In this document: one piece after another, positions 20,060 to 28,296 of the stretch
Layout: every line of letters starts with the position of its first letter
Numbering within the stretch: position 1 is the stretch's first letter
DNA from: CAJFUR01 sp904420575
Lineage (GTDB): Bacteria > Actinomycetota > Coriobacteriia > Coriobacteriales > Eggerthellaceae
Length of the DNA stretch: 64,000 bases
Direction of reading: 5' to 3'
Assembly (NCBI GenBank): GCA_965119745.1
Contig: OZ221973.1
Coordinates: 930,001-994,000, forward strand
Made by a program: the position numbers and the translations under genes
The notes under the pieces: generated by a model
The model's input: only the letters and a program-made list of their open reading frames with translations
What the model was told of the DNA's origin: nothing
Database searches by the model: none

Positions 20060-21472
20060 TTAGATGCCCATGACACCCACGATGAACGGCATCCAGAGAG
20101 CCATCAGCAGCACGAGCGCGATGGCGGGCACGATGCCGGTCTTGAGCATGTCGGTGAAGGTGTAGTAGCCCTCGCCGTAGGTCAGCATGACCGTGGGGTT
20201 CACGGGCATGAGGTAGTTGCCGGCCACCACGACGGCAAGCGCGATGGTGGGGACGGCAGGCGACACGCCGAAGCCGGCGCACAGCGGGATCATGATGGGC
20301 AGGAACACGCCCAGGATGGCGACGCCGATGGGGCACACGGTGTGCAGCAGGTAGATGAGCGCGAGCATGAGCGCGAAGGCGGCGAAGAACCCAAGGTTCA
20401 TAATGCCGCTGCCGGCGATGGCGCCAGCCAGGAAGGCCGCACCGCCGGTAGCTTCGATGACGCCACCCATGGACATGATGGTGCCGCACATGATGACGAT
20501 GCCCCACGGCACGGAGTTCTGGAATTCCTTCCAGGTGAGCAGTTCCATGCCGGGAAGGAACATGACGGTCAGGCCGATGAGGGCGACGACGGTGGCGTTG
20601 AGCACGGGAATCCAGTTGCCGGCAATCCACAGCACCAGCAGGCCGACGACCACGATGATGGCCTTGATCTCATGAGCTTCGATCTTCTTGGCGCCAGCGG
20701 CCTCGTCGCGGATGCCCTGCAGGCAGCTGTCGGCGATGGGCTCGGGCTTGATGATCTGCGTGATGAAGAACCAGGAGATGGGGGTCATGACGATGACGAT
20801 AGGCAGCGCGATGACGACCCAGTCGAGGAACGAGATGGACGTGCCGGTGGCCTGCTGCAGGATGTTCATGGCAACGACGTTGAACGAGCTGCCGGCCGGG
20901 GTGGCCATGCCACCGGTGACGGCGGCGATGGGGATGCCGATCATGAGGCAGCGGCCGAGGTTGGACTTCAGGGGCTCGGCGTTGGCGGCCTTCAGGATGG
21001 TCAGCGCGAAGCCGAGGAACAGGACCGTGCACGGCACGTCAGACATGACGGTGGACACCAGCGTGGTGGCGATCATGAAACCCAAGACCATCTTGCGGGA
21101 GTTGGCACCCGTCCAGCCGAGCAGCGCGTTGATGAGGCGCACGCCCCACTTGGTCTTGAGCATGATGACCGGCAGCGAGAACACGGCGATGATGAACAGC
21201 AGCGCCGGGCTGGCGAAGCCGCCGATGGCCTGGCCCAGATTCCCCACGATGCCCAGCACCGGGCACATGACGACGATGAACAGGGCGGTCACGCCCAAGG
21301 GCAGTGCCGAGGTCACCCACAGGGCGACCAAGGCCAGCAGCAGGCCGAGCGCCTTGACGCCCTCGGCGGGCAGGGACTCAGAGCCGGGAATAAAACAGGA
21401 AACGACGATGCAGACGAGTGCGATTCCGATGCCGATCAAGCGCTTCGACATGGGAACGTTGGTATTTTCCAT
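20060..21472 (-). CDS. DASS (SLC13)-family anion / dicarboxylate transporter
   Basis: The 470-aa membrane protein has about 12 hydrophobic segments. ATG 21472 follows GGAGGTAAGAGGAG. Paired Ser-Asn/Thr-type hairpin motifs typical of DASS are visible in each half: MATPAGSSFNVVAMN near residue 190 and VPTIALAVVVAGNYLMPVNP near 420. Members take up succinate, fumarate, malate or sulfate with sodium, or exchange dicarboxylates. It is the first gene of the accessory metabolic block. No enzyme gene is directly coupled, so the substrate stays open. Confidence 0.87.
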   Translation of the reverse strand: MENTNVPMSKRLIGIGIALVCIVVSCFIPGSESLPAEGVKALGLLLALVALWVTSALPLGVTALFIVVMCPVLGIVGNLGQAIGGFASPALLFIIAVFSLPVIMLKTKWGVRLINALLGWTGANSRKMVLGFMIATTLVSTVMSDVPCTVLFLGFALTILKAANAEPLKSNLGRCLMIGIPIAAVTGGMATPAGSSFNVVAMNILQQATGTSISFLDWVVIALPIVIVMTPISWFFITQIIKPEPIADSCLQGIRDEAAGAKKIEAHEIKAIIVVVGLLVLWIAGNWIPVLNATVVALIGLTVMFLPGMELLTWKEFQNSVPWGIVIMCGTIMSMGGVIEATGGAAFLAGAIAGSGIMNLGFFAAFALMLALIYLLHTVCPIGVAILGVFLPIMIPLCAGFGVSPAVPTIALAVVVAGNYLMPVNPTVMLTYGEGYYTFTDMLKTGIVPAIALVLLMALWMPFIVGVMGI

Positions 21473-21674
21473 TCTCCTCTTACCTCCTTGTTGAGCCTGT
21501 CGTTACAAACAGTCACGCAGTGCAAACCCCGGAATTACCTCCTAACCTCGCTGTGAAAGCGTTCGTGCACTCTTTTGCTCTGCCCCTTGGGCGACCCTGT
21601 TCGGGCCGCGCGCCTTGAACGGGCGGGGCGCCGAGCCATCGGCCACCTGCGGCGACCGATGTGCGATCCGACTC

Positions 21675-22967
21675 TCAGACGGCCAAAGAACCCACGGACG
21701 CTCCTTCCTCCGACTCGGACTGACGGGACGGGAACCGAACGAACAGCCCGCATGCCGCGCACGCGGCAACCACGCCTGCGGCAAGGAAGAAGGCGGTGGT
21801 GCACGACTGGGTCGCATCGAAGAGCGCGCCGCCGATCAGGGGCAGCGTGGATGCGATGAGCGTCGTGATGAAGATGCCGGCTCCCAGGTTCTTGGAGAAC
21901 GAGGAAGCGCCGAAGTAGTTGGCGATGGCGGTGGGAAACGTGGCGCTGATGGCGCCGAAGCCGAATCCCGTGCAGAAGTAGTACGCGTACATCATGGCCG
22001 GGTTGGAGGCCACGGCCGCCACCAGCGTGCCGGCGGCGATGAGGAACGCCGAAGCGCTCACCAGGCGCACCGGCTCTATGCGGTCGGAAAGCGATCCCAT
22101 GACCACCTTGCCCACCAGCCCGGCGCCGCCCATGACGGAAACGCCGGCCACGATGAGGGCGCGGTCGAGGCCGATGGTGGTGAAATGGATGACCCCTTGC
22201 GACGAGGCGAAGCTGTACGCCGCGAACCCTCCGGTCGCTGCCAGCGATATGAGCCAGAACGCCGGTGTGCGCACGGCCTTTGCGAAGGGAAGGGAGTGCT
22301 CGTTCTTGAACACCTTGAAGGTCTTGCGCTGATGGGCCATGTCGTCCACGGTCGCCGACCCGTCGGGCAGCTGCCCCACGTCGGACGGCTTGTCCTTGAC
22401 CAGGAAAAAGGCCACGGGAATCATGACGACGCTCAGGCCTATCAGCAGGTACCAGCCGCCGCGCCACGAACCGCCGGTCGCGCCGATGATGGCCTCGATG
22501 ACCGGGGGCAACAGGAAGGCGGAGCTGGCGCCTACGAACATGGTCGCGGTCATGGCCACGCCGCGCCGGGCGACGAACCAGGCACCCACCGTGCTCTGCA
22601 CAGAAAGCTGGCCGGCCATCATGGCGCCGATGCTGGCCAAGACGCCGAAGCAGGCGAAGTACGCCGCCGGCGACGTGACCACGAACACCATGCACAGGCT
22701 GGCCGCCAGCATGACGACGGCGCCGATGGTCATGGTGAAGCGCGCGCCCATGCGCGCAATGAGGGCGCCAATGACGGGCGCGGAAAGTCCTTGGAAGAGT
22801 ACGAACAGGGAAAAGCCCATGCCGAGCAACGTGCCGTTAAGCCCCAGGGAGGCGTCTTGCAGCATGAGGGGGTTGACCACGTTCGCCGCCGGCAGGATGA
22901 CGCCGGACGAACAGAAGTACATGAGCCCCAACACGCCGATCAACACATGACCATAGAACGATTTCAT
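21675..22967 (-). CDS. MFS transporter, oxalate:formate antiporter-like (OFA) type
   Basis: The 430-aa protein has 12 transmembrane segments split by a hydrophilic loop (about residues 190-225), with MFS motif GALIARMGAR near residue 60 and its second-half counterpart VMGSLSDRIEP near 275. ATG 22967 was preferred over an upstream one because AGGGGGT lies 6 bp before it. The OFA group exchanges monocarboxylates. Its promoter carries the same 18-bp sequence, at the same distance from the same -10, as the nine-gene CoA/Fix operon at 28.3 kb. It is therefore probably co-regulated with that operon and may import its substrate or export its product (inference). Confidence 0.87.
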   Translation of the reverse strand: MKSFYGHVLIGVLGLMYFCSSGVILPAANVVNPLMLQDASLGLNGTLLGMGFSLFVLFQGLSAPVIGALIARMGARFTMTIGAVVMLAASLCMVFVVTSPAAYFACFGVLASIGAMMAGQLSVQSTVGAWFVARRGVAMTATMFVGASSAFLLPPVIEAIIGATGGSWRGGWYLLIGLSVVMIPVAFFLVKDKPSDVGQLPDGSATVDDMAHQRKTFKVFKNEHSLPFAKAVRTPAFWLISLAATGGFAAYSFASSQGVIHFTTIGLDRALIVAGVSVMGGAGLVGKVVMGSLSDRIEPVRLVSASAFLIAAGTLVAAVASNPAMMYAYYFCTGFGFGAISATFPTAIANYFGASSFSKNLGAGIFITTLIASTLPLIGGALFDATQSCTTAFFLAAGVVAACAACGLFVRFPSRQSESEEGASVGSLAV

Positions 22968-23010
22968 CACGACCCCCTGGTAGCGGACGGAAACGGGTCC
23001 GTTGGCCGCC

Positions 23011-23054
23011 ATTATAGGAGCGCGGCGAAGCATAATCCAAATACGTATGTTGCA
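23011..23054 (-). promoter_or_regulatory. Promoter and operator of the MFS gene, shared with the 28.3-kb operon
   Basis: On the minus strand TGCAACATACGTATTTGG (23054-23037) is followed after exactly 20 bp by TATAAT (23016-23011), and the coding start is 43 bp further. The element contains the ATACGTAT dyad and T-N11-A spacing typical of LysR sites. An identical element with identical spacing is at 28108-28151. Confidence 0.8.
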
Positions 23055-23122
23055 GCGCGTCAGGCCAAGGGTAAGCGCTCGCCCATGCGGATTGTGGAAC
23101 CGGTCATTTCACTTTCTGCATA

Positions 23123-24076
23123 TTAGGGAAGACGGTCGCCGGTCGGTGTCTCCAGGTCTTTCTGGGCGATGAAGTCCCGCTTCTCGAGGTCGACCGTCTC
23201 CTGCTCCAGAAACCCGATGAACGACAGGATGACGTCGGTCTCTTTCGACTTTTTCCAGATAGGGCCGGCGCACAGGCTCATGTCCTCGTTTTCGAACGGC
23301 AGGAACACCAGGTTGCCGCTGCCGTACACGTTCAGGTGGTCGAGCGCCAGCGACACGTGGCCCGTGGACACCACCATGGCCATGAGCGTGGCCGCGTCCT
23401 TGATGCGGTAGTCGTTGCGCACTTCCACGCCCGCCGCGCGCAGGCGTACCGTCATCTGGGTCAACGTGCTTTTGGAGGGGTTGAAGCGTGGAGCCAGCAG
23501 CGTTTCCCCGCCCAGATCCTCCATGCGTACGCTCGTGCGGTCGGCAAGCCGGTGGGTCTTGGGCACCGCCAGCTTGTATTCGTCTTCGTACAGGCAGCGG
23601 TATTCGTAGCGGCCGCCCTGTATGTCTTTGGAGAACAGCGTGAACCCGATGTCGATGAGGTTGTCGTTGAGGGCCTCCTGCATCTCGCCGATGTCCAGGA
23701 CGCTGAAGCTGAACTCCACTTCGGGATGCAGCTCGTGGTAGCGTCGGCAGGCCAGCGGGAGGAACGACCCGTACGATCCCAGCAAGAACCCGATGCGTAT
23801 GACCGACGAGACGCCGTCGCGGTAATGGGCGATGTGGCTGAGCGCCTGCTCGTAGTCCTCGACGATCTTCTGGGCGTCCTCCCGGAACATCTCGCCCGCA
23901 TCGGTCAGCCGCACCGAATGGCTGTCGCGCACGAACAGCCGGATGCCCAGCTCTTTTTCCAAGCTGGACACGTGGTTGCTCAGCACGGACTGCGAGATAT
24001 AGAAGCTTTTAGCGGTCTCGGTGAAGTTCAGATTGGTGGTGAGCAGCAGAAACTCGTACAGCGTTTCGATGCGCAT
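23123..24076 (-). CDS. LysR-type transcriptional regulator (divergent from the molybdoenzyme operon)
   Basis: The 317-aa protein has an N-terminal winged HTH of about 65 residues (NLNFTETAKSFYISQSVLSN, then HVSSLEKELGIRLFVRDSHS) and a C-terminal type 2 periplasmic-binding-like effector domain. ATG 24076 has GGGAGG 4 bp upstream. Divergent from the molybdoenzyme gene at 24320, with a 13-bp-arm palindrome at 24162-24192 between them, so by LysR rules it probably binds there, controls that operon and represses itself. The effector is unknown. Confidence 0.9.
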   Translation of the reverse strand: MRIETLYEFLLLTTNLNFTETAKSFYISQSVLSNHVSSLEKELGIRLFVRDSHSVRLTDAGEMFREDAQKIVEDYEQALSHIAHYRDGVSSVIRIGFLLGSYGSFLPLACRRYHELHPEVEFSFSVLDIGEMQEALNDNLIDIGFTLFSKDIQGGRYEYRCLYEDEYKLAVPKTHRLADRTSVRMEDLGGETLLAPRFNPSKSTLTQMTVRLRAAGVEVRNDYRIKDAATLMAMVVSTGHVSLALDHLNVYGSGNLVFLPFENEDMSLCAGPIWKKSKETDVILSFIGFLEQETVDLEKRDFIAQKDLETPTGDRLP

Positions 24077-24161
24077 GGTCCTCCCCGTCCCCGTTTCCCG
24101 GCATACGACATCCATTGTACCCAAAAAGCATGCGCGCGCCATGAAGAGGCCGGCTTGCTAT

Positions 24162-24223
24162 CTGATTATCCGATCACGCATCGGATAATCAGAATGCGCG
24201 CATCATGGCGCGGGTCCTATAAT
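24162..24223 (+). promoter_or_regulatory. Large palindromic operator and -10 box of the molybdoenzyme operon
   Basis: The perfect inverted repeat CTGATTATCCGAT-CACGC-ATCGGATAATCAG (24162-24192) lies 25 bp upstream of TATAAT (24218-24223), with start codon ATG at 24320 behind AAGGGGG. The position upstream of the -35 region fits an activator site. Confidence 0.8.
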
Positions 24224-24319
24224 CCGAGGCATGGAGGCGGGGCGCGCCGTGACGAGCGCCGCCCGCCAAAGCCCCGTCCGCGTCAGGACCGCGGGCGTCA
24301 TCACGTAAGGGGGTATCTC

Positions 24320-26605
24320 ATGGGTTCAGAAGAGGAGAGCCGGACACCGGTCGCCAAGCGCAGCACGCAGGACGACCCGACGGGCCGCGCGTGGACGTGG
24401 GAGGAGGACGGCTACACCGTTATCCGCTCCAACGCACGTTCCGGCCCGGGTTGCCATGACAACTGCGGCGTGCTCATGTACGTGAAGGACGGCGTGCTGG
24501 AAAAGATCGAAGGCGACCCCGAAAACCCGTACAACCAGGGCAGGCTGTGCCCTCGGTGCCTGGCCTTCAAGGAAATGCTCTACCACGAGGACCGTCTGCG
24601 CTATCCCATGAAGCGTGCCAAGGAAGACCGCGGCAAGAACACGTTCGAACGCGTCTCGTGGGAAGAAGCCTACGACATCATCGAGCGCGAGATGAAGAAG
24701 GTCATCGAGACCTACGGCCCCGAAGCCATCTGGGTCACGCAGGGCACCGGCCGCGACATCAACGGATACGGCCCCCTCATGGCGCAGTACTTCGGCACTC
24801 CCAACTACGGCACCGGGTTCCTTTCCGGCCAGGCGTGCTACGCTCCCCGCATCTTCAGCACGGCGCTGAAGGCGGGCGGCCTGTTCATCTGCGACTACTC
24901 CCAGTTCTTCCCCGACCGCTACGACGATCCGCGCTGGACGCCCCCCGAGTACGTGCTCATCTGGGGCAACAACCCGGTCGTGGCCAACTCCGACGGCACG
25001 TTGGGCCACTGGATCGTGGAAAGCATGAAGCGCGGCAGCAAGCTCATCGTCATGGACCCCATGCTCACGTGGGTAGCCGGCAAGGCCGACGTGTTCCTGC
25101 AGGTGCGTCCCGGCACCGACGCCGCCTTGGCGCTGGCGCTGTGCAACGTCATCATCGAGGAAGGCCTCGAGGACAAGGAATTCGTCGATTTGTGGTGCTA
25201 CGGCTATGACGAGTTCAAAGAGCACGTGAAGAAGTACACGGCCGCCTTTGCCGCCGAGACCTGCGGCGTGGACGAAGAGCTCATCGTGGAGGCCGCGCGC
25301 AAGATAGGCAAGGCCAAGTCGGCGTGCCTGCAGTGGGGCGTTGCCATGGACCACACGTCGGAAGGCTTCATCACCGGCATGGCGTGCTTCGACCTCATGG
25401 CGCTCACGGGCAACTTCGAAAAGCCCGGCACCATGGTGGCCGCCAACCCCGTGTGGGACATGAGCGTGACGTGGATGCCGCGCGAGAAGGTGTGGGCCGA
25501 ATGCTCCGAACCGGTCAAAGATCAGGGCCGTACCATGAACTTCAAGTACCCCGCGCTTGCGTCCATGGCTGCCATCAGCCCTGACATGCTGCTCGAGGCC
25601 ATGGAGACGGGCGAGCCGTATCCCATCAAGGCCATGTTCATGATGCAGAACAACGCCATCGCCTGCATGGGCGCCGCGCCGCAGCGCATCCTGCCGGCAC
25701 TCCAGAAGATGGACTTCAACGTGGTGGTGGACCTGTTCCTCACCCCGACGGCCTTGGCCTGCGCCGACGTGCTGCTGCCGGCCGCGTGCTTCGCCGAGCG
25801 CATCGGCATCACGGGCCATCAGCCCTATGCCTTGGGCGCCATCGCCCAGGCAGTCGAGCCGCAGGGCGAATGCAAGTCCGACCAGCGCATCATCTACGAA
25901 ACGGGCAGCCGCTTCACCACGGACGACTACAAGCAGTGGGACGACGAGCAGGGCTTCTACGACTACCTGCTGCGCAACACCGGCTACACCTACGAGGAAA
26001 TGCGCGAGCGCACGTGGGCATATCCCGAATTCGAGTACAACAAGCAGGAGAAGGGCATGCTGCGCCACGACGGGTCGGTAGGCTTCGCCACGTCAACGGG
26101 CCGCTACAACTTCTACTGCCCCGAAATGCTGCACTTCGGGCTTTCGCCCCTGGCCGACTACGAAGAGCCGCCTGAGAGCCCCGTTTCCCGTCCCGACCTG
26201 GCCGAAAAGTATCCGCTGGTGCTGACCACAGGCGCCCGTCCGTGGGGCTTCTTCCACTCCGAGCATCGCCAGAGCCCCTCGATGCGCCGTCTGCATCCCA
26301 ACCCGACGGTGAGCATTCATCCGGAAACGGCCGCCCAGTACGGCATCTCCGAAGGCGACTGGGTGAAGCTGGAGAACAGCTTCGGATCGTGCAAGCAGAA
26401 GGCGCACCTGACCGTGCGCATCCGCAAGGACACGGTGTCGGCCGACCACGCATGGTGGTTCCCCGAGCGCGGCCCGGAAGACGGCACGCTGTTCGGCGTC
26501 ATGGAAAGCAACATCAACCGGCTTATCCCCATGCGTCCCGGCAAGGTGGGCCTGGGCGCTTCGTACAAGTCGCAGTTGTGCAGCATCAGCAAGATCGAGG
26601 AGTGA
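24320..26605 (+). CDS. Molybdopterin-dependent enzyme of the DMSO reductase superfamily (acetylene hydratase / hydroxylase-like branch)
   Basis: This 761-aa, probably cytoplasmic (no Tat signal) bis-MGD enzyme has an N-terminal Fe-S region: Cys45, Cys49 and Cys77 in GPGCHDNCGV ... GRLCPRC. The first Cys of the usual C-x2-C-x3-C is a Gly (position 42). The likely Mo ligand is Cys173 in LSGQACYAPR. Further MGD-binding segments are VLIWGNNPVV, SKLIVMDP, GTDAALALALCNVI and the C-terminal dinucleotide-binding domain from about residue 640 (PLVLTTGARPWGFFHSEHRQ). It most resembles acetylene hydratase and related non-redox or hydroxylating Mo enzymes. It is followed after 5 bp by its ferredoxin partner. 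The substrate is unknown and cannot be read from sequence. Confidence 0.88.
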   Translation: MGSEEESRTPVAKRSTQDDPTGRAWTWEEDGYTVIRSNARSGPGCHDNCGVLMYVKDGVLEKIEGDPENPYNQGRLCPRCLAFKEMLYHEDRLRYPMKRAKEDRGKNTFERVSWEEAYDIIEREMKKVIETYGPEAIWVTQGTGRDINGYGPLMAQYFGTPNYGTGFLSGQACYAPRIFSTALKAGGLFICDYSQFFPDRYDDPRWTPPEYVLIWGNNPVVANSDGTLGHWIVESMKRGSKLIVMDPMLTWVAGKADVFLQVRPGTDAALALALCNVIIEEGLEDKEFVDLWCYGYDEFKEHVKKYTAAFAAETCGVDEELIVEAARKIGKAKSACLQWGVAMDHTSEGFITGMACFDLMALTGNFEKPGTMVAANPVWDMSVTWMPREKVWAECSEPVKDQGRTMNFKYPALASMAAISPDMLLEAMETGEPYPIKAMFMMQNNAIACMGAAPQRILPALQKMDFNVVVDLFLTPTALACADVLLPAACFAERIGITGHQPYALGAIAQAVEPQGECKSDQRIIYETGSRFTTDDYKQWDDEQGFYDYLLRNTGYTYEEMRERTWAYPEFEYNKQEKGMLRHDGSVGFATSTGRYNFYCPEMLHFGLSPLADYEEPPESPVSRPDLAEKYPLVLTTGARPWGFFHSEHRQSPSMRRLHPNPTVSIHPETAAQYGISEGDWVKLENSFGSCKQKAHLTVRIRKDTVSADHAWWFPERGPEDGTLFGVMESNINRLIPMRPGKVGLGASYKSQLCSISKIEE

Positions 26606-26610
26606 TTGAC

Positions 26611-26934
26611 ATGAGGCAAATGCTTGCGATTGATTACGAATACTGCTCCGGCTGCCATACGTGCGAAATCGCCTGCCAGCAGGAGCATGGCCTTGCGCCG
26701 GACAAGTTCGGCATCGAGCTGAAGCAGATCGGCCCGGACGAGATCAGCAAGAACAAGTGGCAATACGAGTTCCTGCCGGTGCCCACCGACCGCTGCGACC
26801 GCTGTGCCGTGCGCCAGTCGCAGGGCAAGCTGCCCAGCTGCGTGCAGCACTGCCAGGCGGGCTGCATCTACGTGGGGACGCTGGAGGAACTGGCCGACAA
26901 GATCAACAAGAAGAAGGTCGCCCTCTTCTCCTAG
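26611..26934 (+). CDS. Fe-S electron-transfer subunit of the molybdoenzyme
   Basis: The 107-aa ferredoxin-like protein has its ATG at 26611. One full [4Fe-4S] set is C12-x2-C15-x2-C18-x3-C22. A second set is formed by C62-x2-C65, C77-x3-C81, with an extra C85. It is much shorter than the four-cluster DmsB/NrfC-type subunits and has no membrane anchor, pointing to a soluble two-subunit enzyme that accepts electrons from a cytoplasmic donor. Tightly coupled to the catalytic gene (5-bp gap). Confidence 0.87.
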   Translation: MRQMLAIDYEYCSGCHTCEIACQQEHGLAPDKFGIELKQIGPDEISKNKWQYEFLPVPTDRCDRCAVRQSQGKLPSCVQHCQAGCIYVGTLEELADKINKKKVALFS

Positions 26935-26945
26935 GGATTGACATG

Positions 26946-26974
26946 CGTGGGGCCCGCAAGGAGCGGGCCCCACG
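26946..26974. terminator. Hairpin between the ferredoxin gene and the convergent lysR
   Basis: A 12-bp perfect stem (26946-26957, 26963-26974) has loop AAGGA. It has no T-tract, and probably acts for both convergent genes. Confidence 0.75.
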
Positions 26975-27024
26975 TCGGTTCTCTGTCGGTCTGCCACGCG
27001 TTCGCGAACGTTTGGCAGGCCGTC

Positions 27025-27993
27025 CTATTTCTCGATCAGCGAGGCGCGGAGCGTCTCGGCGTGTTGGGCCAGGCAGGTTGCCACGAATTCGAGCTCGGGG
27101 CGTTCCGGGTCCTTGCGCATGAGGGCGTAGGCGTCCACGTAGCGCTTCTTGTCCGCCAGGGGCACGATGGCCACGTTCTGCTTGAGCAGGCTGGCGATGA
27201 GGGGCTTGTACTTCTTGTCGACCTTGGAGATGAGATGGATGCCGTCGGCGGGGTTGGTCGCGTAGAATTCCAGCGGATTGTCGGACGGGTCGAGCGAGAT
27301 GTTCGGATAGAACCCCACGTCCGAACACAGCTTGATGAAGTCTTCCTTGAAGCGTTCGTTCAGGCGGTTCGCCTGCATGATGAAGCGGGACTGCGCCAAG
27401 TCTTCCAGCCGCAGGTCGGTGCGCGACGCGAGCGGCGAGTCCTTGCCCACGCCCAGCACCAGCTCGCCGTGGAATTCGGGTATCCAGATGGCCTGCAGCG
27501 TGTCGGGCACGTCCAGTTCGGTGGAAAGGCCCTCGGAGATGACGGCTTCGAACGACAGGTCCACCTTGCCGGCCTCCACCATCTGGCGGGCGCTCAGGCC
27601 GCTGTCGTTCATGTTCAGGTAGTCGACGCGCAGGCCGGGAAAGGTCTGCTTGGCCTGCGTCACCGCCTCGCTCACGCCCAGATACAGCGTGTTGGTGTGC
27701 AGCATGTCCACGATGGTGATGCGGTTGGCGCTCACGGAGGACAGCTTGCGCAGTTCGGCCTGCATGTTCGCCTGGTCGCCCACGATCTTGCCGGCGAACC
27801 GCAGCACCACTTCGCCCGCCGCCGTCAGGCTCAGGGGCCGTGTCTCGTAGAACAGCCTGCAGCCCAGCTCGTGCTGCAGGGCGGTCATGTGGCGGCTCAG
27901 GGAGGGCTGGGACATGTTGAGGTCGCGGGAGGCCGACACGTAGCTTTTGTGGGTGGCAAGGACCATGAATTCGCGGTAAACCTCGATGTCCAT
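27025..27993 (-). CDS. LysR-type regulator of the CoA/Fix operon
   Basis: The 322-aa protein has an N-terminal winged HTH (KSYVSASRDLNMSQPSLSRH, then MTALQHELGCRLFYETRPLS) and an effector-binding domain. ATG 27993 has GGGAGAAG upstream; the longer frame is not LysR-like. It is divergent from the nine-gene operon starting at 28297, and the intergenic region holds the TGCAACATACGTATTTGG element shared with the MFS promoter at 23 kb. The simplest reading is that this LysR controls both transcription units. The effector domain would sense the acid substrate or its CoA ester (inference). Confidence 0.9.
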   Translation of the reverse strand: MDIEVYREFMVLATHKSYVSASRDLNMSQPSLSRHMTALQHELGCRLFYETRPLSLTAAGEVVLRFAGKIVGDQANMQAELRKLSSVSANRITIVDMLHTNTLYLGVSEAVTQAKQTFPGLRVDYLNMNDSGLSARQMVEAGKVDLSFEAVISEGLSTELDVPDTLQAIWIPEFHGELVLGVGKDSPLASRTDLRLEDLAQSRFIMQANRLNERFKEDFIKLCSDVGFYPNISLDPSDNPLEFYATNPADGIHLISKVDKKYKPLIASLLKQNVAIVPLADKKRYVDAYALMRKDPERPELEFVATCLAQHAETLRASLIEK

Positions 27994-28107
27994 CGAAACG
28001 CTTCTCCCGTTCTCCCTCGTCGTGTCCCCGTGGCGCACTATGCAGGATCTGCAACGTGCCGTGCTGGATTGCGTATGGCGGGCCGCGCAGGCGTGGTCGG
28101 CATGCCG

Positions 28108-28151
28108 TGCAACATACGTATTTGGTTCATTATAGTGCATGTTCCTATAAT
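28108..28151 (+). promoter_or_regulatory. Promoter and operator of the CoA/Fix operon
   Basis: TGCAACATACGTATTTGG (28108-28125), then 20 bp, then TATAAT (28146-28151). The sequence TCCTATAAT and the spacing are identical to the MFS promoter at 23011-23054. The transcript leader is about 140 nt. Confidence 0.82.
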
Positions 28152-28296
28152 ACTTGGCAGCGGCCGCGGTCTTTTGCGCGCGACCGGGGTCGAAGGGGCT
28201 CCGGGCAGCCGTTCAGGGGGATTCGCGTCAATCCCGGCGTCGAAGCCCATGCGTCAGATGCAGTTTCCATCCCATCGAAAGAAAAGGAATCACGCC

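Noticed and set aside
23336..24319. Extension of the molybdoenzyme upstream to 23336
   Set aside because: That frame is antisense to the LysR gene; ATG 24320 has AAGGGGG and follows the palindrome and -10.
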